NCBI GenBank assembly: GCA_023451735.1
Contig: JAEXYH010000093.1
Location: forward strand, 186,001-250,000
Direction of reading: 5' to 3'
DNA from: Pseudomonadota bacterium
Lineage (GTDB): Bacteria > Pseudomonadota > Alphaproteobacteria > Rhizobiales > Rhizobiaceae
Length of the DNA stretch: 64,000 nt
Shown here piece after piece: positions 52,247-60,581 of the stretch (positions are counted from its first letter, which is position 1; every line of letters starts with the position of its first letter). The translations under genes were made by a program, and so were the position numbers. Under the pieces are notes generated by a model. That model had not been told where the DNA came from and made no database searches. It worked only from the letters and a program-made list of their open reading frames with translations.

Positions 52247-53065
52247 GTGACCACTGGAACGCTCTCTTTTCTCGCGCTTTTCGGCGCTGCAGTCGTATCC
52301 GTCACGGCGCCGGCCCGTGCCGCCGAATCGGTTCGCTGCACGGTCATTCTCGATATCGGGACCGGCAAGGCCATTCACCGGCAGGGTGGATGTGATGAGG
52401 CCTTTTACCCGCAATCGACCTTCAAGCTGCCGCTGGCGATGATGGGCTACGACAAGGGTATTCTTGTGGATGAGCATAATCCCCGCTGGGAATACCAGGC
52501 GAAGTTCAAGCGCTCTGAGCGGGAGCAGAAGACGACCGACCCGACGATATGGGAGAAGGACTCGATCGTCTGGTATTCGCAGGAAATCACTCGTCGTCTC
52601 GGAAAAGAGGCCTTTGCTGATTACGTCCGCCGGTTCGACTACGGCAATCGGGACGTTGTCGGCGGGCCGGGCGGAACGGATGGGCTGACGGAATCATGGT
52701 TGAGTTCGTCTTTGAAGATCTCCCCCGATCAGCAGGTGGATTTCTTGCGGCGCTTCATGACCGGCAAGCTGCCGATTTCAACCAGGTCCGTCGCGATGAC
52801 GCAGGCGATTGTGCCAACATTCAAGGCGGCGGACGGATGGACGGTTCATGGCAAGACCGGCGCCGGCTCGCTTCGCAACGCCAGTGGCAAGCTGGACGGC
52901 AGCCGCCCGATCGGCTGGTTTGTCGGCTGGGCGGAAAAAGGAGACCGGAAGGTCGTCTTCGCTCGGCTGCTGGTGGATACCAAGCGACATACCGACCAGC
53001 CGATCAGCTTTACCGTTCGCGATGGCCTGATTTCGGATCTGCCGAAACTGGCGTCCAGCCTTTGA
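52247..53065 (+). CDS. Class D (OXA-type) beta-lactamase
   Basis: 272 residues with a signal peptide (to about residue 26). All class D motifs are present and correctly spaced: STFK (Ser57, Lys60), SIV (106-108) in KDSIVWYSQ, YGN (132-134) in FDYGNRDV, and KTG (203-205) in HGKTGAGS, followed by GWFVGW. Lys60 is the residue normally carboxylated. It should hydrolyse penicillin-type beta-lactams in the periplasm. The start is GTG 52247 with GGAG upstream. No mobile element flanks it, so it is likely an intrinsic chromosomal gene. Confidence 0.92.
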   Translation: MTTGTLSFLALFGAAVVSVTAPARAAESVRCTVILDIGTGKAIHRQGGCDEAFYPQSTFKLPLAMMGYDKGILVDEHNPRWEYQAKFKRSEREQKTTDPTIWEKDSIVWYSQEITRRLGKEAFADYVRRFDYGNRDVVGGPGGTDGLTESWLSSSLKISPDQQVDFLRRFMTGKLPISTRSVAMTQAIVPTFKAADGWTVHGKTGAGSLRNASGKLDGSRPIGWFVGWAEKGDRKVVFARLLVDTKRHTDQPISFTVRDGLISDLPKLASSL

Positions 53066-53073
53066 TCTGAAGC

Positions 53074-53101
53074 GCGAGCCGGATGGCTCAAACCGGCTCG
53101 C
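53074..53101. terminator. Bidirectional terminator-like hairpin
   Basis: GCGAGCCGG (53074-53082) pairs with CCGGCTCGC (53093-53101), between the convergent beta-lactamase and DnaB-like genes. A perfect 9-bp stem; no clear T tract on the plus strand. Confidence 0.6.
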
Positions 53102-53109
53102 ATATATTG

Positions 53110-53823
53110 TCAGGCCGCCGTTTGGAAACGGACACCACTTTCGTTGAGGAAACAGGTCTTGTCGAAGACGGCCAGATCCATCGGATTGGGGAGCCGTATG
53201 TCTTTCAGCGTCGGAAATGGTTCCCGCGCCGGATCATAGCTGCGGTTGATCTGCGATACGAACACGATGATCAGGCCTTTTTCCTTGGCGAAGGATTGCA
53301 GCGCCGAAACCTGTTTTTCGAGAGGCGGCGTCGAGCGCCGCTGATCCAGCAGTTGCAGGTAGTCGATCACGACCAATGTGCCGGGAGCGGCGGCGGCAAG
53401 CGCATTGATGATGTGATCGGCGCTGATACTATCCGAGCAATCGGCGACAAACAGATCGCGATGGTGCGCGAGCCCCGTGCCGAGCCTCTTGAACCGGTCG
53501 GCGATCTGCCTCTCGGTGTATTCGAGCGTGAAGAAAAAGGCTCGCCTGCCGGTCTTCATGGCCTCGAGCGCCAGTTCCAGTGCCATCAGCGTCTTGCCGA
53601 GCCCCGGTCTTGCGCCGATCAGCAGAAGATCGCCGTGCTTCAGCTGCGTGTACAGCTTATTGGTGGGAGACGTTGCGGCATGGCGGGCGGCCAGCAGGCT
53701 CCAGCTTTCGCAGCCTTCAGATTTTGCGATCCGGTCGAGCGCGGTATGGAGAGGGATGGATTTTTCGCGGGATAGGGCCTTGGCCTTGCGCTTCAGATGA
53801 TAGATGGGCGCAGTGAGTTTCAC
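53110..53823 (-). CDS. DnaB-like RecA-fold ATPase (minimal helicase domain)
   Basis: 237 residues: Walker A GARPGLGKTLMALELALEA, Walker B LVVIDYLQLLD, and SQINRSYD resembling DnaB motif H4. The N-terminal DnaB domain and linker are missing; only a short helical N-terminus (SREKSIPLHTALDRIAKSEG) precedes the core. The end LAVFDKTCFLNES differs from DnaB. It may be a stand-alone ATPase in DNA metabolism or a remnant of a mobile element. Replicative role unlikely, since this is too short. Confidence 0.7.
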   Translation of the reverse strand: MKLTAPIYHLKRKAKALSREKSIPLHTALDRIAKSEGCESWSLLAARHAATSPTNKLYTQLKHGDLLLIGARPGLGKTLMALELALEAMKTGRRAFFFTLEYTERQIADRFKRLGTGLAHHRDLFVADCSDSISADHIINALAAAAPGTLVVIDYLQLLDQRRSTPPLEKQVSALQSFAKEKGLIIVFVSQINRSYDPAREPFPTLKDIRLPNPMDLAVFDKTCFLNESGVRFQTAA

Positions 53824-53981
53824 CGATTAAACCTCCTGATGCGAGCAATATTCGCAATCCCTCCTTAAGCGGCCTGCCCGGACAGTCGGTTTGGATGTTA
53901 AATGCCCCGTATGAAATCTACTTTCCCGATCGGAGGGGGGAGGCGCGGGCCGCGCCGGAATCAGATGATAGCTGAAGTCTG

Positions 53982-54185
53982 TCAGATGCGGAAGCGACGC
54001 GATGCCCAGACAATCAGCACTCCGATGAGCGATGTCAGCAGGCCCCAGAAGATCCAGGGCGTCTGGTTGATCATGAAACTGGACCGCGGATAGGGGAAGA
54101 CGCCAGTGCCCTGGCCGATCCAGACAAGGCCTGTCACACCGACCAGCAAGCCGAAAATCCCGGCGATGAGCCTGATTACACGCAT
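53982..54185 (-). CDS. Small membrane protein (67 aa)
   Basis: Start 54185 follows GGAGAGAGGCA. Two hydrophobic helices (LIAGIFGLLVGVTGLVWIG; PWIFWGLLTSLIGVLIVW) are separated by a short loop, with a basic tail RRFRI. Function unknown. It lies between the DnaB-like gene and the SDR gene, on the same strand as both. Confidence 0.6.
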   Translation of the reverse strand: MRVIRLIAGIFGLLVGVTGLVWIGQGTGVFPYPRSSFMINQTPWIFWGLLTSLIGVLIVWASRRFRI

Positions 54186-54290
54186 TGCCTCTCTCCGCCA
54201 CCTGTACCGTCCGAAGGAACATATGGCGGAAGGCGCAGCCATCAATGCAGACGGCATATTCGAAAAGCGGAAAAATACTTTCGCGATAGG

Positions 54291-54316
54291 AAAAGGCCCG
54301 ACCTTGTCGCCGGGCC
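54291..54316 (-). terminator. Terminator of the SDR gene
   Basis: On the minus strand GGCCCG pairs with CGGGCC around GCGACAAGGT, followed by TTTTCC. Starts 9 bases after the SDR stop. Confidence 0.7.
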
Positions 54317-54324
54317 CGGGATTG

Positions 54325-55113
54325 TCAGAGCGACTTCGCAGCCCCGCCGTCGACGCGCAGCATAGTGCCGGTAATGTAACTTGCCGGTTCCGAGCAGAGG
54401 AAGGCCCCGGCAGCGCCGAATTCCCCTACCGTGCCGAGACGGCCGGCCGGAATGGTTTTCACCGAGGCTTCCCGGATTTCTTCCACGCTTTTGCCGAGCC
54501 GCTTGGCATTGGCACCGTCAAGCTCCTCGATCCGGTCCGTCAGGATGCGGCCCGGAAGCAGCATGTTCGCGGTGATACCGGAACCGGCGACTTCACTGGA
54601 AAGCGTCTTGTTCCAGCCGACCAGCGCGCCGCGCAGGGTGTTGGACAGCGCCAGGTTCGGGATAGGCTCGAAAACGCCGGAAGAGGCAACCGTGAGGATG
54701 CGGCCCCAGCCCTGTTCCTTCATCTGCGGCAGCAGGGCGTTGGTGAGCGAAATCACCCGCAGCACCATCGACTGGAAGAAGTTGTCGAGCTTGTCTGCGC
54801 TCATGTCTTCGGTGCCGCCCGGCGTCGGACCGCCGGTATTGTTTACAAGAATGTCGACGCCGCCGAGCTTTTCCCCGGCTGCCACAACCATGCTCTCGAC
54901 GAAATTATCGTCGGCAAGGTCACCCCAGACCCAGTCAGCCTTGCCTTTTCCAGCAGTGTTGATCGTCTTGCAGTTCTCGGCAAGCTTGTCGCCTGAACGT
55001 CCTACCAGAAGAACATTGGCGCCTTCTTTGGCCAGCGCCGTGGCGATGCCAAGGCCCAATCCGCGCGACGAGGCAAGCACCAGAGCTCTCTTTCCCGAAA
55101 TTCCGAGATCCAT
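54325..55113 (-). CDS. SDR-family oxidoreductase lacking the catalytic Tyr-xxx-Lys
   Basis: 262 residues with a Rossmann fold: ASSRGLGLGIATALA (nucleotide site), NNTGG at 91-95 and Ser144/Ser145 in VASSGVF. At the place of the catalytic YxxxK the sequence is NLALSNTLRG, with neither Tyr nor Lys. The C-terminal FLCSEPASYITGTMLRVDGG is typical of FabG-like proteins. It may have lost reductase activity or belong to a divergent SDR group with this motif. It is divergent from the etfD region. Confidence 0.78.
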   Translation of the reverse strand: MDLGISGKRALVLASSRGLGLGIATALAKEGANVLLVGRSGDKLAENCKTINTAGKGKADWVWGDLADDNFVESMVVAAGEKLGGVDILVNNTGGPTPGGTEDMSADKLDNFFQSMVLRVISLTNALLPQMKEQGWGRILTVASSGVFEPIPNLALSNTLRGALVGWNKTLSSEVAGSGITANMLLPGRILTDRIEELDGANAKRLGKSVEEIREASVKTIPAGRLGTVGEFGAAGAFLCSEPASYITGTMLRVDGGAAKSL

Positions 55114-55515
55114 TTCGTTCTCCTGTGACGAGGTTGTCTGTCGATGCGGTTATAGTGGCCGATGCTCACATTGGAAGCCCGATCCGGGCCGGAACCGTCT
55201 TGGTCGCACGCGAAAGAGCGCGGGGCGGCTTTAGGACGCAATCATGGAACAAGGCGTGGCTTGCGGCGTAATTTGACTTTACGGATGTCCCTGTGTCGAA
55301 GAACGGTTGAAGGTCATCAGGTTGTATGACAACAAGATTGTGTAGGCGCGTATGGCTTTTTGACGTTGACGTAAACGTCATTTGTCTTGCACATATGAGG
55401 GAACGGGTCTTCGTATCAGGTCAGCCAGTGTCGCACCTCGGCTCGACATCCATCTTGGCATTTGCCAAGAAGTAATTTGACAAAAGGGGATCCCGCCAAG
55501 GCGGAGGCATGTGGA
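55114..55515. promoter_or_regulatory. Intergenic region upstream of etfD with a 20-bp palindromic operator candidate
   Basis: About 400 bases with no gene. At 55361-55380, TGACGTTGACGTAAACGTCA equals its own reverse complement at 18 of 20 positions. Sites of this TGACGT...ACGTCA type are associated with LiuR, a MerR-family regulator of branched-chain and fatty acid degradation and ETF genes. It lies 136 bases before the etfD start, so it is a candidate LiuR site. Confidence 0.5.
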
Positions 55516-57180
55516 ATGAGCGAAGAAATGGAACGTCCCGAACGGGAATCGATGGAATTCGACGTCGTGATCGTCGGAGCTGGGCCTGCCGGCCTGTCCG
55601 CTGCGATCCGGCTGAAACAGGTCAATCCCGATCTGACGGTGGTGGTGCTGGAGAAGGGCGCGGAGGTCGGTGCTCATATTCTCTCCGGCGCGGTGGTCGA
55701 TCCGGTCGGTATCGACGCGCTCCTGCCAGATTGGCGCGAGGACGAAAGCCATCCGTTCAAGACCGAAGTTACCGACGACCAGTTCCTGTTCTTAGGTCCA
55801 GCCGGCTCTATCCGCTTGCCGAACTTCGCCATGCCGCCGCTGATGAACAATCACGGCAAATATATCGTCTCGCTCGGCAATGTCTGTCGGTGGCTTGCGG
55901 GCAAGGCGGAGGAACTCGGCGTAGAGATCTATCCGGGTTTTGCCGCAAGCGAAGTGCTTTATGACGAAGCAGGCAACGTGATCGGTGTTGCGACCGGCGA
56001 CATGGGCATCGAGAAGAACGGTGAGCCCGGCCCGAACTATACCCGAGGCATGGCTCTGCTCGGCAAATATACGCTAATCGGCGAGGGTGTGCGTGGTTCG
56101 CTGGCCAAGCAGCTGATCGCAAAGTTCGATCTTCAGAAGGACCGCGACGTCCAGAAATTCGGCATCGGCATCAAGGAACTGTGGGAAGTCAAGCCCGAGA
56201 ACCACAAACAGGGTCTCGTGCAGCATTCCTTCGGCTGGCCGCTCGACATGAAGACCGGCGGCGGATCTTTCCTCTACCATCTGGAAGACAATCTCGTCGC
56301 CGTCGGTTTCGTCCTGCATCTCAACTACAAGAACCCCTATCTCTACCCGTTCGAGGAGTTCCAGCGGTTCAAGACCCACCCGGCGATCGCTCCGACCTTT
56401 GAGGGCGCCAAGCGGATTTCCTATGGCGCTCGTGCGATTACCGAGGGCGGTTACCAGGCAGTGCCGAAACTGTCCTTCCCGGGTGGCGCGCTGATCGGCT
56501 GCTCGGCCGGTTTCGTCAACGTGCCGCGCATCAAGGGGTCGCATAACGCTGTCCTCTCCGGCATTCTCGCCGCCGACAAGATCGCTTCCGCGATCGCCGA
56601 CGGCCGCGCCAATGACGAGCCGATCGAGATAGAAAACGCATGGCGCGACGGCCCGATCGGCAAGGATCTGAAGCGGGTTCGCAACGTCAAGCCGCTATGG
56701 TCGAAATTCGGTACGTTGATCGGCATTCCGCTCGGCGGGCTGGACATGTGGACCAACCAGCTGTTCGGCTTCTCGCTGTTCGGTACGCTGAAGCATGGCA
56801 AGACCGATGCGGAAAGCCTCGAGCCGGCGGCAAAACACAAGCGCATCGACTATCCCAAGCCGGATGGCGTGCTCACCTTCGACCGCCTGTCTTCCGTCTT
56901 CCTGTCCAACACCAACCATGAGGAGGATCAACCGGTCCATCTTCAGGTTAAGGACATGGGCCTGCAGAAGGCTTCAGAGCACGACGTCTTTGCCGGTCCC
57001 TCGACACGTTACTGTCCGGCCGGGGTTTATGAGTGGGTCGAGAAGGACGGCGAAGAGGTCTATGTCATCAACGCGCAGAACTGCGTCCACTGCAAGACCT
57101 GCGATATCAAGGACCCCAACCAGAACATCAACTGGGTGCCGCCACAGGGCGGAGAGGGACCAGTCTATCCGAATATGTGA
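55516..57180 (+). CDS. etfD: Electron transfer flavoprotein-ubiquinone oxidoreductase
   Basis: 554 residues: FAD-binding DVVIVGAGPAGLSAAIRLKQ near residue 16, the ETF-QO body (FGWPLDMKTGGGSFLYHLED, IGCSAGFVNVPRIKGSH), and a C-terminal 4Fe-4S domain with YCPAGVYEW and NCVHCKTCDIKDP. It passes electrons from ETF, and so from acyl-CoA dehydrogenases, to ubiquinone at the membrane. ATG 55516 has GGAGG 8 bases upstream. Probably regulated by the palindrome upstream. Confidence 0.94.
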   Translation: MSEEMERPERESMEFDVVIVGAGPAGLSAAIRLKQVNPDLTVVVLEKGAEVGAHILSGAVVDPVGIDALLPDWREDESHPFKTEVTDDQFLFLGPAGSIRLPNFAMPPLMNNHGKYIVSLGNVCRWLAGKAEELGVEIYPGFAASEVLYDEAGNVIGVATGDMGIEKNGEPGPNYTRGMALLGKYTLIGEGVRGSLAKQLIAKFDLQKDRDVQKFGIGIKELWEVKPENHKQGLVQHSFGWPLDMKTGGGSFLYHLEDNLVAVGFVLHLNYKNPYLYPFEEFQRFKTHPAIAPTFEGAKRISYGARAITEGGYQAVPKLSFPGGALIGCSAGFVNVPRIKGSHNAVLSGILAADKIASAIADGRANDEPIEIENAWRDGPIGKDLKRVRNVKPLWSKFGTLIGIPLGGLDMWTNQLFGFSLFGTLKHGKTDAESLEPAAKHKRIDYPKPDGVLTFDRLSSVFLSNTNHEEDQPVHLQVKDMGLQKASEHDVFAGPSTRYCPAGVYEWVEKDGEEVYVINAQNCVHCKTCDIKDPNQNINWVPPQGGEGPVYPNM

Positions 57181-57426
57181 GGTCGGCAGCCCGCACGAAT
57201 GCCCTGCATGGTACGGTCGGTAAACGGCAATTTGCGAGTTGGCGTTTGTAACTTCCCTCTGACAGGTATTGTCCGGTGAGGAAAAGCCCTTGGTAAGGTT
57301 GTTTTCATCCTTATATCTGATCACATCTGGCTGATGTGCCTGTCTCTTTCATGTCGGTTGAAAGAAGAATAGGTATTGTTCCAGATGGGCAATCGGGCTT
57401 CTTCTGTGCCAACAGGTCGGCAAGCG

Positions 57427-58167
57427 ATGAGTAACAGGGATATCCTCTTCGACGTCACCTCCGCGATCGGAGCTTTCAGGACATGGCTTGTGGTCGCCAC
57501 GGTTGCGATGGCGGCGACTATCCTCGGCGCGGGTGATGCGGCTGCAGTCGATTGCCGCGCCTATCCGACGCCCGGTGTGGACTGGAGCAACTGCAAGAAG
57601 CGCCTTCTCATGCTGGATAACAGCAACTTCGAGGGAGCCAATCTTTCGGGCGTCGATTTCAGCATGACCGATCTCAGCCGGACGAACATCAAGAAAGCCA
57701 ATTTCAGCAAGGCGATGCTGGTTCGCGCCTCGCTTGCCCAGGCCGAGGCGACAGGCGCCAATTTCGAGCGTGCGGAAGGGTATCGCAGCAATCTGTCCGG
57801 TATTTCGGCTTCCGGCTCGAGTTTCATCTCGGCCGAAATGCAGCGGGCGAATTTTTCCGATGCCGACCTGACGAATGTCGACTTCACCAAGGCTGAACTG
57901 GGGCGTGCGGTTTTCTACAAGGCCAAGCTGGCAAATACCCGGTTCGCGCTGGTGAACCTATCGCGTTCGACCTTCCACAATGCGGATATCAGCGGGCCGA
58001 TCGATTTCACCAACGCGTTTCTCTTCCTGACCCGTATCGAAGGTGTCGATCTGTCGAAGGCGACGGGCCTCGAACAGGATCAGATTGCGCTCGCTTGCGG
58101 TGACGACAAGACGATCTTGCCCGTGGGGCTGCAGAAGCCGGATAAGTGGCCCTGCGAGGACGAGTGA
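57427..58167 (+). CDS. Pentapeptide-repeat exported protein
   Basis: 246 residues with a signal or anchor helix (WLVVATVAMAATILG) and then several tens of pentapeptide units of the A(D/N)LXX type (SNFEGANLSGVDFSMTDLSR; ANFSDADLTNVDFTKAEL), a right-handed beta-helix fold. Four cysteines occur, near the N-terminal and C-terminal ends. Start 57427 preferred over 57385; neither has a strong ribosome binding site. Role unknown, probably in the envelope. Confidence 0.75.
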   Translation: MSNRDILFDVTSAIGAFRTWLVVATVAMAATILGAGDAAAVDCRAYPTPGVDWSNCKKRLLMLDNSNFEGANLSGVDFSMTDLSRTNIKKANFSKAMLVRASLAQAEATGANFERAEGYRSNLSGISASGSSFISAEMQRANFSDADLTNVDFTKAELGRAVFYKAKLANTRFALVNLSRSTFHNADISGPIDFTNAFLFLTRIEGVDLSKATGLEQDQIALACGDDKTILPVGLQKPDKWPCEDE

Positions 58168-58224
58168 CGTCAAACACGATTGTTACCGGCAGGTGCCTTG
58201 GCAACACACGTCATTAGCGAAGCA

Positions 58225-58232
58225 TTAACCAT
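58225..58232. promoter_or_regulatory. CtrA-like half-site upstream of the L,D-transpeptidase
   Basis: TTAACCAT (followed by AACG) lies 48 bases before the ATG at 58280, close to where a promoter would be. It is the core CtrA box, suggesting cell-cycle control of a cell-wall gene. Confidence 0.4.
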
Positions 58233-58279
58233 AACGTCCTTAGCTTGCGTCATCTTTTCGACGCATCAAGGACACGATC

Positions 58280-58891
58280 ATGCCGATTTCACGCCGCGGC
58301 CTTCTGGCTGGCTTGCCGCTCCTGCTGGCCGGTTGCGCTTCGACCTATAACGAGCAGCAGAACTATGCTGCCCTGCCGGAAGAGGATTTCCCGCTTCGCC
58401 GCGTACCGATCGACAAGATCAAGCCGGAACTGCGCCGCCAGCAGGTGGCCTTCGGCGGCAATTATGCGCCCGGCACTGTCGTGGTCGATACCCCGGCCAA
58501 GCGCGCCTACTATGTCCTCGGTGGCGGTCAGGCGATCCGTTACGGCGTCGGCGTAGGCCGCGCGGGCATGGCTCTTTCCGGCAATGCCTATGTCGGACGC
58601 AAGGCCGAATGGCCGTCCTGGACCCCAACGCCCAACATGCAGCGTCGCGAAGAGCGTTACCGCAAGCTTGCCGGCGGCCTGCCGGGTGGTCCCAACAATC
58701 CGCTCGGCGCCCGCGCCATGTATCTCTATCGCAACGGCAACGATACGATGTTCCGCCTGCACGGCACCAACCAGCCGGAATCGATCGGCCACGCCATGTC
58801 GAGCGGCTGCATCCGCATGATGAACCACGACGTGATCGATCTTTACAACCGCGTCCAGGTCGGCGCCAAGGTTGTCGTCATCCAGGCCTGA
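58280..58891 (+). CDS. L,D-transpeptidase (ErfK/YbiS/YcfS family) lipoprotein
   Basis: 203 residues: a lipobox at residues 16-19 (LAGC, Cys19) after an Arg-Arg signal, then the YkuD domain with VDTPAKRAYYVLGGG and the active-site segment HGTNQPESIGHAMSSGCIRM (His161, His171, Cys177). It forms 3-3 crosslinks in peptidoglycan or attaches outer-membrane lipoproteins to it. A strong terminator follows. Confidence 0.9.
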   Translation: MPISRRGLLAGLPLLLAGCASTYNEQQNYAALPEEDFPLRRVPIDKIKPELRRQQVAFGGNYAPGTVVVDTPAKRAYYVLGGGQAIRYGVGVGRAGMALSGNAYVGRKAEWPSWTPTPNMQRREERYRKLAGGLPGGPNNPLGARAMYLYRNGNDTMFRLHGTNQPESIGHAMSSGCIRMMNHDVIDLYNRVQVGAKVVVIQA

Positions 58892-58913
58892 GCCTGACGG
58901 TCAGGCTGTATGG

Positions 58914-58950
58914 AAAAAAGCCCGCTGCATCTGACGCGGCGGGCTTTTTT
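58914..58950. terminator. Bidirectional intrinsic terminator
   Basis: AAAAAA, then GCCCGC (58920-58925) pairing with GCGGGC (58939-58944), then TTTTTTT. It serves the L,D-transpeptidase gene on the plus strand and the DoxX gene on the minus strand. Confidence 0.9.
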
Positions 58951-58954
58951 TACA

Positions 58955-59377
58955 TCAGCGCGATTTCCACGCGACGACCATCAGCGCGCCGATGACAGTG
59001 ATATGCTCCATCACCACGTAGAATTCGATCGTCTTGAACGGCTCTTCCATCGTCCAGAAGTGATGCACGAGCGGGATCGTCAGCGCGGTAAAGACTGCAA
59101 GTGCCCCTGCACCGAGCCAGGTCCAGCGATTGAGAATGATGAGGATCGAGCCGCCGAGCTGGGTGATGATCGTCGCGACATTGAAGGCGATCGCGGGCTC
59201 AAGCCCGAAATGCGTCATTTCGGCGACGCCAGCGTTGAAGTCGATAAGCTTGGAAAGCCCGCTCGCCCAGAACATGAATGTCAGGACCGTCCGCGCGAGA
59301 TAGCCGAACCAGGTCGAGCCGGTGAGTGCCCCGATAGGATTCGGAGTGCCGAATGATGATGTCTGTGATGTAGCCAT
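58955..59377 (-). CDS. DoxX-family membrane protein
   Basis: 140 residues with four hydrophobic helices and the DoxX signature WFGYLARTVLTFMFWASGLSKLIDF near the start, then GLEPAIAFNVATIITQLGGS. GGGGGACATC precedes the start. Relatives are linked to quinone or thiosulfate oxidation and oxidative stress, but most are uncharacterised. It ends in the shared terminator. Confidence 0.83.
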   Translation of the reverse strand: MATSQTSSFGTPNPIGALTGSTWFGYLARTVLTFMFWASGLSKLIDFNAGVAEMTHFGLEPAIAFNVATIITQLGGSILIILNRWTWLGAGALAVFTALTIPLVHHFWTMEEPFKTIEFYVVMEHITVIGALMVVAWKSR

Positions 59378-59467
59378 GATGTCCCCCTAGGCTGAGGGGA
59401 CAATCATAGCGAGAAATTTGCGTTTTGGTAAGTGTGTCGGTGAGGCCCCGGCGCACTGCCGAAAATC

Positions 59468-60484
59468 TCAGAAGCCCGAGAGGACAAGCTTTCCGCGGGT
59501 TCGTCCGACTTCGATCAATGCGTGTGCCGCCTTGAGGTTCTTGGCATTGATCGGACCGATAACCTCCGAAAGCGTCGTCCTGATCTTTCCGGCATCGACC
59601 AGTTCCGCCACATGGGTAAGCAGCTTGTGCTGCTCGATCATGTCGGCGGTCTCGAAGACGGGGCGGGCAAACATCGTTTCCCAATGGATCGACAGCGCCT
59701 TGCGCTTGAACTGCCGCACATCGACCGGTTCTTTCGGATCGTCGATCAGCCCCAGCCGACCCTGAGGTGCGATGACTTCCAGAATGTCGGCGAGATGTTG
59801 CGATGTCTCTGTGATCGAAAAGACGAAGGCGGGTGCACCGATCGCCAAATCCGCGATCTGCTTGGCAAGCGGCTTCGAGTGGTCGAGCACGTGATGGGCG
59901 CCGAGCTCCCTGATCCAGTCCTGCGTTTCCGGTCGCGAGCCGGTGGCGATCACGGTGACATCGGAAAGTTCGCGCAAAAGCTGGATGGCAATCGAGCCGA
60001 CACCACCTGCGCCGCCGATCAACAGAACCGCATTCCAGGCGCTCGCCACCTTGTCCTGCACGCGCATCCTGTGAAACAGCGTCTCATAGGCGGTGATCGC
60101 AGTCAGTGGCAACGCCGCCGCCTGTTCGAAGCTAAGCGTCTTCGGTTTTGCGCCGACGATGCGCTCATCGACCAGATGGAACTCGGCATTGGTGCCCTGC
60201 CGGTTGATCGCACCGGCGTAATAGACCTCATCACCCGGCTTGAAGAGCTTTACGTCCGACCCGACGGCCTTGACTACGCCGGCCGCGTCATAGCCGAGAA
60301 CCTTGTACTGGCCGGGTTCCAGTACGGCGTTCTTGCGGGTCTTGGTATCGACGGGATTGACCGAGATCGCCTTGATCTCGACGAGCAGGTCGCGGCCCTT
60401 GGCCTCGGGCATCGGCAGGTCGATGTCGACGAGCGCTGTTTCAGACGAAATCGGCTGGTTCTGGTTGAAGCCCACGGCGCGCAT
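59468..60484 (-). CDS. Zinc-type alcohol dehydrogenase-family / quinone oxidoreductase
   Basis: 338 residues: GroES-like N-terminal half (EIKAISVNPVDTKTRK, LGYDAAGVVKAVGSD) and a Rossmann NAD(P) domain with VLLIGGAGGVGSIAIQLLRE. The catalytic zinc cysteines are not evident, which fits the zeta-crystallin/quinone oxidoreductase branch (TIGR02817-like). Substrate unknown. Next to an MFS exporter on the same strand. Confidence 0.82.
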   Translation of the reverse strand: MRAVGFNQNQPISSETALVDIDLPMPEAKGRDLLVEIKAISVNPVDTKTRKNAVLEPGQYKVLGYDAAGVVKAVGSDVKLFKPGDEVYYAGAINRQGTNAEFHLVDERIVGAKPKTLSFEQAAALPLTAITAYETLFHRMRVQDKVASAWNAVLLIGGAGGVGSIAIQLLRELSDVTVIATGSRPETQDWIRELGAHHVLDHSKPLAKQIADLAIGAPAFVFSITETSQHLADILEVIAPQGRLGLIDDPKEPVDVRQFKRKALSIHWETMFARPVFETADMIEQHKLLTHVAELVDAGKIRTTLSEVIGPINAKNLKAAHALIEVGRTRGKLVLSGF

Positions 60485-60548
60485 CGATCAACTCCCTTGA
60501 TGTTCTCTCGGGAATAGATGGCGCGGAGACGGTCATGGCGCAAGGAGC

Positions 60549-60575
60549 GATGGGCCGCACCTGGTACGGCCCATC
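60549..60575. terminator. Hairpin between MFS and alcohol dehydrogenase genes
   Basis: GATGGGCCG (60549-60557) and CGGCCCATC (60567-60575) form a perfect 9-bp stem, starting 7 bases after the MFS stop on the minus strand. No T tract follows on that strand, so it could attenuate rather than terminate. Confidence 0.5.
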
Positions 60576-60581
60576 CTGTTT

